64,000 bases of DNA from Gillisia sp. CAL575 (GTDB lineage Bacteria > Bacteroidota > Bacteroidia > Flavobacteriales > Flavobacteriaceae), in the NCBI RefSeq assembly GCF_000403785.1, contig NZ_APHJ01000028.1:1-64000 (forward strand), written 5' to 3'. The translations under genes and the position numbers were made by a program. Positions within the stretch are counted from its first letter, which is position 1; each line of letters opens with the position of its first letter. Below the pieces are notes generated by a model. That model saw only the letters and a program-made list of their open reading frames with translations. It did not search any database and was not told the DNA's origin. Positions 51,479 through 60,306 of the stretch are shown here, one piece after another.

Positions 51479-52884
51479 ATAAAAAAGAAGAGATATTAGG
51501 CTTAGTAATTACCGATGGAGTTGGATACAGAAACTTTTGCTTGAGTTCTTTTCTTGAGAAAGCCACTGATGACTTCAATAAAATTATAATATATTCTGGA
51601 TTACCTAAAGAGATATATGATCTAAGTGATTATAATAATGTTGAAGTTGTTGAACTACCGGTATTTGTTGAGCCTTTTAAAACTTGGTTTTGGCGTAAGT
51701 TTAAGGAAGTAGCTCATTTGCAAAATCATAAAGAGAATTTTGGTATCAATGACAACTTAAATGCCAACAGATCTTTAGCGAATTCTAATAGAGGTCGCGC
51801 TACCAGACTCATTTATACGATAACTTCTATTTTTCATTCCGAGAAGAATAATCTCTTCTTTGAAAAGAAACAAAAACAGACATTACACACTCATAGTGTA
51901 ACTAAGTTTTGTGAAGATAAGCTAATAGAACAAAAGCCGGATCTTCTTTTCTTTACACATCAACGTCCGCCTTATGTGGTGCCATTAGTAGATGCTGCAG
52001 AGAAATTAAATATTAAAACTGGAAGCTTTATTTTTAGTTGGGATAATTTGGCTTCTAAAGGTAGAATGGCTGCTACATTTGATTTCTATTTTGTTTGGAG
52101 TGATTTGATGAAAGAAGAATTAATGCATTTCTATCCTAACACTGATATTAACAGGGTTAAAGTAGTTGGCACTCCTCAATTTGAACCTTATGTTCTAAAA
52201 AGATATCAAAGAGATAAAGTTGAGTTTTTTAATAAATTCAATCTAGATCCAAATTTAAAAACACTTTGTTTTAGCTGTGGAGATGTTTCTACCAGTAAAA
52301 ATGATCCTCTTTATATCGAGGTTATTGCAGAGGCAATTTTAAATAAATCTATTTCAAGCAATGTTAATTTTTTGGTGAGAACATCACCGGCAGAAGACCC
52401 AGATAGATTTAAGTACCTTCAGGAAAAATTTCCGTTTATAATATGGAATTTTCCAAAATGGGAATTGGCAAGAATGGATCACCCTGAGCCTTGGTCACAA
52501 AGAATACCCACTATGGATGATTTAGCAGATCTTAGAATGATCCTCGAAAATTCTGATTTGGGAATTAATATGTGTTCTACTATGAGCCTTGATTTTATGC
52601 AATTTGACAAACCTGTTATAAATCCTGTTTTTGGCAATAGTGAAAATGGACTTTATAATGATCAGCGATTTTTAAAATATGCTCATTATAAGAGGGTGGT
52701 TGAAAGTAATTCTGTTTCGATTGCGAAGAACAAGGAAGAACTAATAAACTCTATAAACCATCAGCTTAAAAATCCAGATGAAAGAAAATTAGAGAGACAA
52801 AAATTACTAAACCTACAAATCGGCAAACCTTTGTTAGATACCGGAAAAAGAATTACTGAGCAGCTATTAGATGAAATTAAATAA
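51475..52884 (+). CDS. GT-B-fold glycosyltransferase, possibly nonulosonate-transferring
   Basis: 469 residues. The N-terminal half has FFTHQRPPYVVPLVDAAEKL and FIFSWDNLASKGRMAATFDF. The C-terminal half has VKVVGTPQFEPY, LCFSCGDVS and a pattern SDLGINMCSTMSLDFMQFDK, which resembles the nucleotide-binding half of CDP-glycerol/TagF-like GT-B enzymes; a DHPEP segment lies before it. Start: TTG at 51475 overlapping the neuC stop (TTTGA). Tight coupling to neuC makes it the best local candidate for transferring the CMP-activated sugar (inference). Confidence 0.68.
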   Translation: MNKKEEILGLVITDGVGYRNFCLSSFLEKATDDFNKIIIYSGLPKEIYDLSDYNNVEVVELPVFVEPFKTWFWRKFKEVAHLQNHKENFGINDNLNANRSLANSNRGRATRLIYTITSIFHSEKNNLFFEKKQKQTLHTHSVTKFCEDKLIEQKPDLLFFTHQRPPYVVPLVDAAEKLNIKTGSFIFSWDNLASKGRMAATFDFYFVWSDLMKEELMHFYPNTDINRVKVVGTPQFEPYVLKRYQRDKVEFFNKFNLDPNLKTLCFSCGDVSTSKNDPLYIEVIAEAILNKSISSNVNFLVRTSPAEDPDRFKYLQEKFPFIIWNFPKWELARMDHPEPWSQRIPTMDDLADLRMILENSDLGINMCSTMSLDFMQFDKPVINPVFGNSENGLYNDQRFLKYAHYKRVVESNSVSIAKNKEELINSINHQLKNPDERKLERQKLLNLQIGKPLLDTGKRITEQLLDEIK

Positions 52885-53941
52885 AAACATTGCTGTTATA
52901 TGTAACTATAATCTCAATCCAAATCGTATTGGCGGTATGGATCGTTTTTTTGTGGCTTATGATGGAGAATGTAAAAAGTTAGGTTATAAAATATCTTGGT
53001 TCTTTGCGGGTGGTAGAAAATATGATTTCTATGATGATTTAGAGGTGCATATTTGTTCAAAAGATCTGTACTTAGAATTTCTTGATTTTCATCAAACGAA
53101 TAAATATAATATTGTTATCACTCATTTTGTTGAATTGTGTACACCATTCTTTAAAACAATTAAAACCATAAATGAGCCTTACATAATCTCGGTAGACCAT
53201 AATCCTAGGCCTATAGGTGGCTTTCGCATTAAAAAAAGAGCGAAGAATAAATTGAAAGGAATTCTATATTCAAAATATATAGATCTTCTTATTGGAGTTT
53301 CTCAATATACTACGAATTGTATTTTAAATGATTTTGGAATGCATTTACAAGCTAAAACCAAGGTGGTGTATAATGGAATAGCTACAGATGTCTATTTAAA
53401 AAGAAAAGCAGAGAATTTCGGAAAATTTATAGTGGCATCACATTTAAGAAGTTCTAAAGGAATTCAAGATCTAATTAAGGCAGTTTCATTATTAAATTCA
53501 GCAGCCAAGGATAAAATGATAATTGATATTTATGGTGAAGGTCCGATTGAAAATGAACTTAAAGAATTGGTGAGAAGTTTAGAATTAGATACTGTTTTCA
53601 CATTTAAGGGAAGCACGCCGGAACTGCCGAATTTATATAAGAACTACTCTTTTCTGCTTCAGCCCACTTATATGGAATGTTTTAGCTTATCAATCTTGGA
53701 AAGTTTAGCTTCTAACGTACCCGTGGTTACAACCCTGGTAGGCGGAAATGAGGAAATTGTAATAAATGGAGTTAACGGTTTTATTTTTCCTGCAAAAGAT
53801 GTTGTTAAATTAAGTGGCTTATTAGATGAAATCTTAAATAGGTCTAAGAAAATTCAAAAGAATACCTTCACAGAGATCGAAGAAAATTTTAATTTATCTC
53901 GAATGGTAAATGAACATATAAAACTTTTACCATGCATATAG
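52871..53941 (+). CDS. GT4 family glycosyltransferase
   Basis: 356 residues. IAVICNYNLNPNRIGGMDRF at the start, then KFIVASHLRSSKGIQDLIKA and the retaining-GT4 signature PTYMECFSLSILESLASNVP (E-x7-E pattern) at the end. GT-B fold, inverting/retaining state by family rule: retaining. Soluble with peripheral membrane features. Overlaps its neighbours by 14 and 10 bases. Confidence 0.92.
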   Translation: MKLNKNIAVICNYNLNPNRIGGMDRFFVAYDGECKKLGYKISWFFAGGRKYDFYDDLEVHICSKDLYLEFLDFHQTNKYNIVITHFVELCTPFFKTIKTINEPYIISVDHNPRPIGGFRIKKRAKNKLKGILYSKYIDLLIGVSQYTTNCILNDFGMHLQAKTKVVYNGIATDVYLKRKAENFGKFIVASHLRSSKGIQDLIKAVSLLNSAAKDKMIIDIYGEGPIENELKELVRSLELDTVFTFKGSTPELPNLYKNYSFLLQPTYMECFSLSILESLASNVPVVTTLVGGNEEIVINGVNGFIFPAKDVVKLSGLLDEILNRSKKIQKNTFTEIEENFNLSRMVNEHIKLLPCI

Positions 53942-55077
53942 GCTTTATAACTCCGGAATATCCGCATAAAGCGCTCCCCGGTGCCGGTGGTTTAGGAACT
54001 AGTATCAAAAACTTAGCTCATGAATTAGTACAACAAGGGGTTGAGGTTTCGGTATTTGTTATCGGTTTAGATCGTTCAGAATCTTTTGTTGAAGATCAGA
54101 TCCAATTTCATTTTATACAAAAGTTCAAAGTTCCCGGAATTACCTGGTTTGTTACCAGAAAATATTATCAGAATCGTATAAATAAAATTGTTGGATCAAA
54201 TAGTATAGACCTGTTGGAAGCACCAGATTGGACTGGTATTACCGCTTTTATGAAATTTAAAGTTCCTTTAATAATTAGATGTAATGGCAGTGATGCTTAT
54301 TTCTGTAAATTGGAGGGCAGAAAACAGAAATGGAAAAACTTTTGGTTCGAAAAAAATGCATTGAAAAACGCAGATGAAGTTATTGCTGCTAGTAGTTTTA
54401 CAGGAAGGCTTACAAAAGAAATTTTTGAACTAAAAAAAGAGATTATTACTTTATACAATGGAGTGGATATTAGTAAATTCAAGCCAGCTACACCTTCTTT
54501 TGAAAGCAAAGAAAATAGTATACTGTATTTTGGCACTGTGATCAGAAAAAAGGGAGTTTTAGAACTGGCGAAAGCATATAGTATTTTTAAAGAAAATAAT
54601 CCTGATGCTATTTTAAAGATCATAGGAAAGGATACTGTAGATATTTTTGAAAACAGATCGACTTTAGAACTATTTTATTCTCTCGTTACGCCTGCCAATC
54701 ATAAAAGTATTGAATATTTAGATCACATAAGTTATAGCGAAATCTCAAAGGAAATATCTAAGGCAAAAGTTATAGTACTTCCAAGTTTTGCTGAAGCATT
54801 TCCAATGACATGGTTAGAGGCTATGGCTATGGAAAAAGCTTTGGTGACTTCTAATATTGGATGGGCAAACGAAATGATGATTGACGGTGAAACTGGATTT
54901 ATGATAGATCCAAAAGATCATCAGGATTTTGCTAAAAAAATGACCTTCTTATTTAAAGATGATGATTTGAGAAATAATTTTGGTGAAAATGCAAGAAAGA
55001 GAGTGGTCAGTAATTTTTCTTCCGAAATTACTACTTCAAAGAATATTGAATATTATCAAAGTTTAATTTCAAAGTGA
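53932..55077 (+). CDS. GT4 family glycosyltransferase
   Basis: 381 residues. MHIGFITPEYPHKALPGAGG and LGTSIKNLAHEL form the acceptor-side glycine-rich start; SILYFGTVIRKKGVLELAKA and PSFAEAFPMTWLEAMAMEKA are the donor side with E-x7-E. The pattern resembles many capsule GT4 enzymes; sugar unknown. Stop TGA overlaps the next ATG. Confidence 0.93.
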   Translation: MHIGFITPEYPHKALPGAGGLGTSIKNLAHELVQQGVEVSVFVIGLDRSESFVEDQIQFHFIQKFKVPGITWFVTRKYYQNRINKIVGSNSIDLLEAPDWTGITAFMKFKVPLIIRCNGSDAYFCKLEGRKQKWKNFWFEKNALKNADEVIAASSFTGRLTKEIFELKKEIITLYNGVDISKFKPATPSFESKENSILYFGTVIRKKGVLELAKAYSIFKENNPDAILKIIGKDTVDIFENRSTLELFYSLVTPANHKSIEYLDHISYSEISKEISKAKVIVLPSFAEAFPMTWLEAMAMEKALVTSNIGWANEMMIDGETGFMIDPKDHQDFAKKMTFLFKDDDLRNNFGENARKRVVSNFSSEITTSKNIEYYQSLISK

Positions 55078-56612
55078 TGCAGTTAAAAGAATTTGTCACT
55101 CAGTCGGGAGAAACTTTATTATATAACGGAACTCCAAATCTTGAAAGTTTAGAACAAATAGCTAATGGGCCTGGCGATATTTGGCATAGTTCTCTTGATC
55201 AAAGCTTAGATAATGTTTTTCCGGAATTAGTATATCAAACCGCGGTTTTTTGGTGGTTTCTTAATGATCTGCCACATCTTGATAAATCGATTAACTGGAG
55301 AATAAATCCTGATGCTTTTGTTATAAGAAAAAATGTTTGGTTACTGTTTTCTGGCTTCCCGAAAGACTATGATTCTGATATTTTAAGCGCCTTCGATTTA
55401 GGCTACCGAATGTTAAGACACGGAGGAGCAATTCCAATGTATGTTAAAGGTTTATTTCCAGAAGAAATTAAGATATCTAAAATTTCGGTTCAAGATAGAT
55501 ATAGATTCTTTAAAAAGAATTTTAAACCTCAACATGCTGTTTATATGCTTTTAAAGGAATTAAATAAAAATCCATTATTGGAATTATCCCACTTCCAAAA
55601 AGCTAAGAAGGAAAATTTAGAGCAAAACATTTTTCCGGTTTTACCGGCAAGAGAATTGAATTCATTGGTGTCTAAACCAAGTGTGAGCGTAGTAATTCCA
55701 ACTATGTTTAGGCAAGAATATACATTGCAATTACTCAAGGATTATGCAGATCAAACCTTAACAGTAACTCAAATAGTTGTTGTAGATGCAACCCCTCTTG
55801 AAAATAGAGTTGAAGGCATCTATAATCAGGATCAATTTGATTTTGAATTGATTATAAAATGGCAGGAGTCTAAAGGGAGCTGCAGGGCAAGAAATGAAGC
55901 GATAGCCTTATGTACTGGAGATTATATAATTTTTGCTGATGATGATACGAGAATATTATCAAGTTTTGTAGAAAATCATATTAGATTTCTTCAAACCTAT
56001 AATGTAGAGGCCTCTAATGGGCTTGATATATCTGCTCCATCGCATGAAGATGGTTTGGATAAACTGCAAGAATTATATAGTAAAGCGAGTAAATCTCAAT
56101 TGAAAGCCGGGGCAGCTATGTCCTTTAGCAATGCTAATTCTTGCGTTAGCTCGGCATTAGTTAAAACTTTAATAGGAAATGATATAAATTTTGATGGAGG
56201 TTATGGAGAAGATACCGATTTTGGTTTAAGATTACTAAAAGCCGGTGCTATTCTAATGCAAAATCCGTATTCGCCAATTTTGCACCTAAAACCACCAACA
56301 GGTGGATATAGGCATTGGGGTTTACAAGCATCTTTATTAGGTAAAAAAAGAAAGAAGCAAGCCTGGGAATTAGATCATCCGGTTAAATTTATAAGACCAA
56401 TACCTAGCCCCACAATTGTTTATGGAATAATTAAACATTATTCACCTAAACAGGTTAGGGAGTATAAGTCTAAATACTTCTTTCTATATTTATTTAAAGG
56501 TAGTAAGAGAGGGATATTATTAAGAATTTTAAAATTTCCTTATAGAGCGCTTCAGTTTAATAAGTCTTTGTTCTATGCACGAAATCTTGTAAAAAGAGGA
56601 GTAAGATATTAA
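55077..56612 (+). CDS. GT2 family glycosyltransferase with extra N-terminal GT-A-like remnant
   Basis: About 511 residues. A full GT2 domain starts near residue 202 (SVVIPTMFRQEYTLQLLKDY), with VVDATPLENRV, GSCRARNEAIA and metal site IIFADDDTRIL, then GGYGEDTDFGLRLLKAG. The first ~190 residues look like the C-terminal half of another GT-A domain (INPDAFVIRKNVWLLFSGFP, then SAFDLGYRMLRHGGAIPMYV), without a nucleotide-binding start. This suggests an ancestral two-GT fusion with one decayed half. The start is the ATG at 55077, overlapping the previous stop. Confidence 0.88.
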   Translation: MQLKEFVTQSGETLLYNGTPNLESLEQIANGPGDIWHSSLDQSLDNVFPELVYQTAVFWWFLNDLPHLDKSINWRINPDAFVIRKNVWLLFSGFPKDYDSDILSAFDLGYRMLRHGGAIPMYVKGLFPEEIKISKISVQDRYRFFKKNFKPQHAVYMLLKELNKNPLLELSHFQKAKKENLEQNIFPVLPARELNSLVSKPSVSVVIPTMFRQEYTLQLLKDYADQTLTVTQIVVVDATPLENRVEGIYNQDQFDFELIIKWQESKGSCRARNEAIALCTGDYIIFADDDTRILSSFVENHIRFLQTYNVEASNGLDISAPSHEDGLDKLQELYSKASKSQLKAGAAMSFSNANSCVSSALVKTLIGNDINFDGGYGEDTDFGLRLLKAGAILMQNPYSPILHLKPPTGGYRHWGLQASLLGKKRKKQAWELDHPVKFIRPIPSPTIVYGIIKHYSPKQVREYKSKYFFLYLFKGSKRGILLRILKFPYRALQFNKSLFYARNLVKRGVRY

Positions 56613-56625
56613 ACCTTAGAAATCT

Positions 56626-57636
56626 ATGAAGTTCAGTCTAATAATTTGCACCTATAATCGTCCTAAGGCTCTTCTTCAACTATTGGAGTCAGTAGGGAAG
56701 CAAACCATGAGTCCTAATGAAATTCTAATTATCGATGGTTCTCAAGGCGAGAAGACTAAAGTGGCTGTCGAAAATATTTCTTTCTCCAGCTTATCTTATT
56801 TTCAAGTTGATGATCAAAATAGAGGCCTTACCAAACAACGAAATTTTGGAATTTCTAAGGTGGGAGCTAATATAGAGGTGGTATGTTTTTTAGACGATGA
56901 TGTTGTTTTAGAACAAGATTATTTTGAATTGCTATTGAATACGTATCAAAACTATCCTGAGGCGATAGGAATTGGAGGTTATATTAAAGATGTGGTGGAA
57001 TGGGTTCCTTCTAATGAATCTTATTCTGTTCAATATGATGATTATATAAAAGATGGCTATGTTCGGAAATTAGGGAGCAGGAATGTGCTAAGGAAAAAAT
57101 TTAATTTATTAAGTCAAGAAGCTCCAGGGTATATGCCAAAATTTTCTAATGGATTATCTACTTCATTTCTACCTCCTTCTAATAAAACCTATAGGGTTGA
57201 ATTCTTTATGGGAGGAGTTTCATCCTTTAAGAAGGAACTACTTCACAAATTAAAATTCTCTGAATATTTTGAAGGTTATGGTTTATATGAAGATATGGAT
57301 TTCTGTTTGCGAGCATCCAAAATTGGTCAACTATATGTTAATACTGCTGCCAAATTAGATCATTATCACGAACCAGATGGCAGACCAAACCAGTTTGATT
57401 ATGGTAAAATGGTAATTAGAAATGGTTGGTATGTATGGAGAGTAAAATATCCGAAGCCAAATTTTGTTTCGAGATTAAAGTGGCATGTAATTGCACTTTT
57501 ACTAACTTTAGTCAGATTGAGTAATAGCTTAAATTCTTCTCAAAAAAAGGCCGCTTTTACAGAAAGTATCGGTAGAATTTATGGCTGGTGGAGTTTGATG
57601 TTCTCTGCACCACAAATCGGGAAAAATGAGAAATAA
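56626..57636 (+). CDS. GT2 family glycosyltransferase
   Basis: 336 residues. FSLIICTYNRPKALLQLLES, NRGLTKQRNFGISKV, metal site VVCFLDDDVVLEQDYFELLL, FFMGGVSSFKKELL and GLYEDMDFCLRASKIGQLYV form a complete GT2 enzyme. A hydrophobic C-terminal segment (WHVIALLLTLVRLS) may anchor it. Overlaps the GINT1-like gene by 11 bases. Confidence 0.93.
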   Translation: MKFSLIICTYNRPKALLQLLESVGKQTMSPNEILIIDGSQGEKTKVAVENISFSSLSYFQVDDQNRGLTKQRNFGISKVGANIEVVCFLDDDVVLEQDYFELLLNTYQNYPEAIGIGGYIKDVVEWVPSNESYSVQYDDYIKDGYVRKLGSRNVLRKKFNLLSQEAPGYMPKFSNGLSTSFLPPSNKTYRVEFFMGGVSSFKKELLHKLKFSEYFEGYGLYEDMDFCLRASKIGQLYVNTAAKLDHYHEPDGRPNQFDYGKMVIRNGWYVWRVKYPKPNFVSRLKWHVIALLLTLVRLSNSLNSSQKKAAFTESIGRIYGWWSLMFSAPQIGKNEK

Positions 57637-58627
57637 ATTTTATTTATTCATTTCTCTAAGCATCTCACTTGTATTGGTGTTTTTGATCTTTCTAAATGCT
57701 CAATACCCTTTTAAAAATTTGGAGGTGGGCCGATGGTCGGTAGGTTATAGTTTCGCAAATAATGTTTTCCCTCCTCCAAAACTTATTTTAGATAACATTT
57801 TACCTTACACTTTTATAGATAGTATTACTGGCAGCTCCAATAACTATATTGCCGATCCATTTTTCATTAAAGAGAAAGATAGTTTCTATTTATTTGTAGA
57901 GCAAAAGGGAATTGAAAATGCAGATATTGCCTTATTTGTTTCAGCAGATGGAAATAAATATGATTATAAAGGAATTGTATTAGATGAAGATTTTCATATT
58001 TCCTACCCTCAAGTTTTTAAATATAAAAATGAATTTTATATGCTTCCTGAAACTAAACAGGCAGAAAATTTGCTCTTATACAAAGCAAGAAACTTTCCAT
58101 ACGATTGGCAAATTGAAGATACATTACTTAAAGGCGTAGAATTGAAAGATCCTTCTTTATTATTATCGGATGAACTAAATCTAATTGTTGCTGTAGATGA
58201 TCATTTAAAACAATTTATGTTTACGGCAGGTTCCCTTAATGGAAAATGGAAAGAAGTTGAGAATTATTTTCCTCGATTAGGAAATGAAACGAGGCCCGGA
58301 GGTAGGTTTTTTAAAGTCAATAATACATGGTATCTTCCAATTCAGGATAGAACAGATGGTTACGGATCTGGAATCTCAATATTTAAACTTATCCATAATG
58401 ACACTGGTTTAAAGCTTGAAATGGCTGAAAGTTCCTATCTTTCGGCACAAGCAAATATAAAATGGTTTAATCGAGGAATGCATCAATTGGATATTCAAAA
58501 AATTGATGAGAAATTTTACATGGTTTATGATGGAGATCGAAATACTGATAATACTCATGTGTATCAGGTAAAACGATCCCTACAATTCTTTTTATATGAT
58601 GTGTATAATTACTTTTATAAAGAATAG
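57626..58627 (+). CDS. GINT1-like beta-propeller protein with N-terminal anchor
   Basis: 333 residues. An N-terminal hydrophobic helix (FYLFISLSISLVLVFLIFL) is followed by a five-bladed propeller-like domain: NYIADPFFIKEKDSFYLFVE, SYPQVFKYKNEFYMLPETKQ, then LKDPSLLL, RPGGRFFKVNNTWYLPIQD and RGMHQLDIQKIDEKFYMVYD. This matches the N-terminal domain of plant glucosamine inositolphosphorylceramide transferase 1 (GINT1), also found in bacterial glycan loci, with GH43-like blades. Its bacterial role is unclear; the anchor suggests work at the inner membrane, perhaps facing the periplasm. Confidence 0.82.
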   Translation: MRNKFYLFISLSISLVLVFLIFLNAQYPFKNLEVGRWSVGYSFANNVFPPPKLILDNILPYTFIDSITGSSNNYIADPFFIKEKDSFYLFVEQKGIENADIALFVSADGNKYDYKGIVLDEDFHISYPQVFKYKNEFYMLPETKQAENLLLYKARNFPYDWQIEDTLLKGVELKDPSLLLSDELNLIVAVDDHLKQFMFTAGSLNGKWKEVENYFPRLGNETRPGGRFFKVNNTWYLPIQDRTDGYGSGISIFKLIHNDTGLKLEMAESSYLSAQANIKWFNRGMHQLDIQKIDEKFYMVYDGDRNTDNTHVYQVKRSLQFFLYDVYNYFYKE

Positions 58628-58651
58628 CTTAACCAAGGAATCATCTTTTTT

Positions 58652-59203
58652 ATGCTGAAAAAATTTAAATCAGACTTGATAAAATATAAGAGGTATAGCA
58701 ATAAATCTGCTATACACGTAATATTAACACAACAAGGATTGTGGGCAATTTTGATTTATAGAATAAATAACTCCATTTATAATTCGAAAATATTTAATCC
58801 GATAAAAAGTATTTTATTATTCTTCGGACTTTTTTTTCAAAAACTAATGGAAATTATAACTGGGATTTCTCTTCCTTACTCGGCTACCATCGGAGATAAA
58901 TTTTACATTGGACACTTTGGAGGTATTATAATTAATTCACAATCTGTAATCGGAAATAATTGTAATATTTCTCAGGGAGTAACCGTTGGCGTGAGCGGCG
59001 TTGGGAAATACCGTGGTGTGCCTATTATTGGAAATAATGTATATATTGGCGCAAATGCTGTTATTGCAGGAAATGTGAAGATTGGCGATAATGTTGTAAT
59101 TGGAGCTAATTCTTTAGTGACGAGTTCTGTTGAAAAGAACACCACAGTGCTTGGTGTTCCGGCTGTAAAGGTAAGTGATAATAATTCTGATCTTTATATC
59201 TAA
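58652..59203 (+). CDS. Serine-acetyltransferase-like sugar O-acetyltransferase (CysE fold)
   Basis: 183 residues. An N-terminal helical part (IHVILTQQGLWAILIYRIN) and a C-terminal left-handed beta-helix (GDKFYIGHFGGIIINSQSVI, IGNNVYIGANAVIAGNVKIG) follow the CysE/SAT pattern seen in capsule loci, where such proteins O-acetylate sugars rather than serine. The His of GHFGGI is the catalytic position of the family. Shares one base with the next ATG. Confidence 0.88.
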   Translation: MLKKFKSDLIKYKRYSNKSAIHVILTQQGLWAILIYRINNSIYNSKIFNPIKSILLFFGLFFQKLMEIITGISLPYSATIGDKFYIGHFGGIIINSQSVIGNNCNISQGVTVGVSGVGKYRGVPIIGNNVYIGANAVIAGNVKIGDNVVIGANSLVTSSVEKNTTVLGVPAVKVSDNNSDLYI

Positions 59204-60306
59204 TGAATTTTTTAGTGGTTACAAACGCTCCAACATTTTACAAGAACAAAAAATATTCTGCGTATGCCCCGTATGTTAACGAGATGGATATTTGGTTTTC
59301 TAAAGTAGATTCTGTTGGAATTTTATCTCCACATTTTTATCCAGAAAAAGTGTTTACAAAAGAATTTATAAGGCAGGATCTTCATTATTTTGATCTTCCC
59401 TTTTTTCAATTCAATAATATTACAAGCTACTTAAAAGCATTAATTTTAATCCCTTACACTTTAATTGTTTTTATAAAAGCATTTTTGTGGGCAGACCATA
59501 TACATTTAAGATGCCCAGGGAATATTGGGCTAATTGGTAGTATCGTTCAAATCTTTTTTCCGAAGAAACCTAAAACGGTTAAATATGCTGGGAATTGGGA
59601 TCCTAATGCAAAACAACCTTGGAGTTATAGATTGCAAAAAAAGATCTTAAGTAATCCTCAACTTAGCAAGAATATAAAAGTTTTGGTTTATGGTGAGTGG
59701 GATAAGCAATCAAAGAATATTGTGCCTTTTTTTACAGCTTCTTTTTCTGAAAAAGATAAAAGCATTGTAGATAAAAACTATTCTTCTCCATATGAGCTTC
59801 TTTTTGTTGGGAATCTTAATGATGGAAAACGTCCAATTTTTGCAATTCGTTTTATTGAATACTTATTACTGCAAAAGATTCCCGTTAAATTAAAGATCTT
59901 TGGAAACGGAGGTTTATATGAAGAAATAAGGCAATATCTTGATGTCAATAATTTGGAGCCTTTTGTACAATTAATGGGAGTAGCAAAATTGGAACATCTA
60001 AAAGATCATTATAAGAATTCTGATTTTCTAATATTACCATCCAAATCTGAGGGTTGGCCAAAGGCTGTTGCTGAAGCTATGTTTTTTGGATGCATTCCGG
60101 TAGCAACTAATGTTTCCTGTGTAGATTGGATGTTAGACCATGGAGAGAGAGGAATATTAATCCCACCGAACTTAAAGGAAGCAGCCGAAATATTTATTAA
60201 TGAGTTAAATCCTGAAAATTTAAGGTTGAAATCTTTCAAGGCTCAGAAATGGTCTCAACAGTATACTTTGGAAAGATTTTCTGAAGAAATCAATTCCTTC
60301 TTATGA
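59203..60306 (+). CDS. GT4-like glycosyltransferase
   Basis: 367 residues. FLVVTNAPTFYKNKKYSAYA at the start, a membrane-near hydrophobic stretch (LILIPYTLIVFIKAFL), ELLFVGNLNDGKRPIFAIRF and the E-x7-E region LPSKSEGWPKAVAEAMFFGC. Complete GT-B enzyme. ATGA-type overlap with the next transferase. Confidence 0.9.
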   Translation: MNFLVVTNAPTFYKNKKYSAYAPYVNEMDIWFSKVDSVGILSPHFYPEKVFTKEFIRQDLHYFDLPFFQFNNITSYLKALILIPYTLIVFIKAFLWADHIHLRCPGNIGLIGSIVQIFFPKKPKTVKYAGNWDPNAKQPWSYRLQKKILSNPQLSKNIKVLVYGEWDKQSKNIVPFFTASFSEKDKSIVDKNYSSPYELLFVGNLNDGKRPIFAIRFIEYLLLQKIPVKLKIFGNGGLYEEIRQYLDVNNLEPFVQLMGVAKLEHLKDHYKNSDFLILPSKSEGWPKAVAEAMFFGCIPVATNVSCVDWMLDHGERGILIPPNLKEAAEIFINELNPENLRLKSFKAQKWSQQYTLERFSEEINSFL

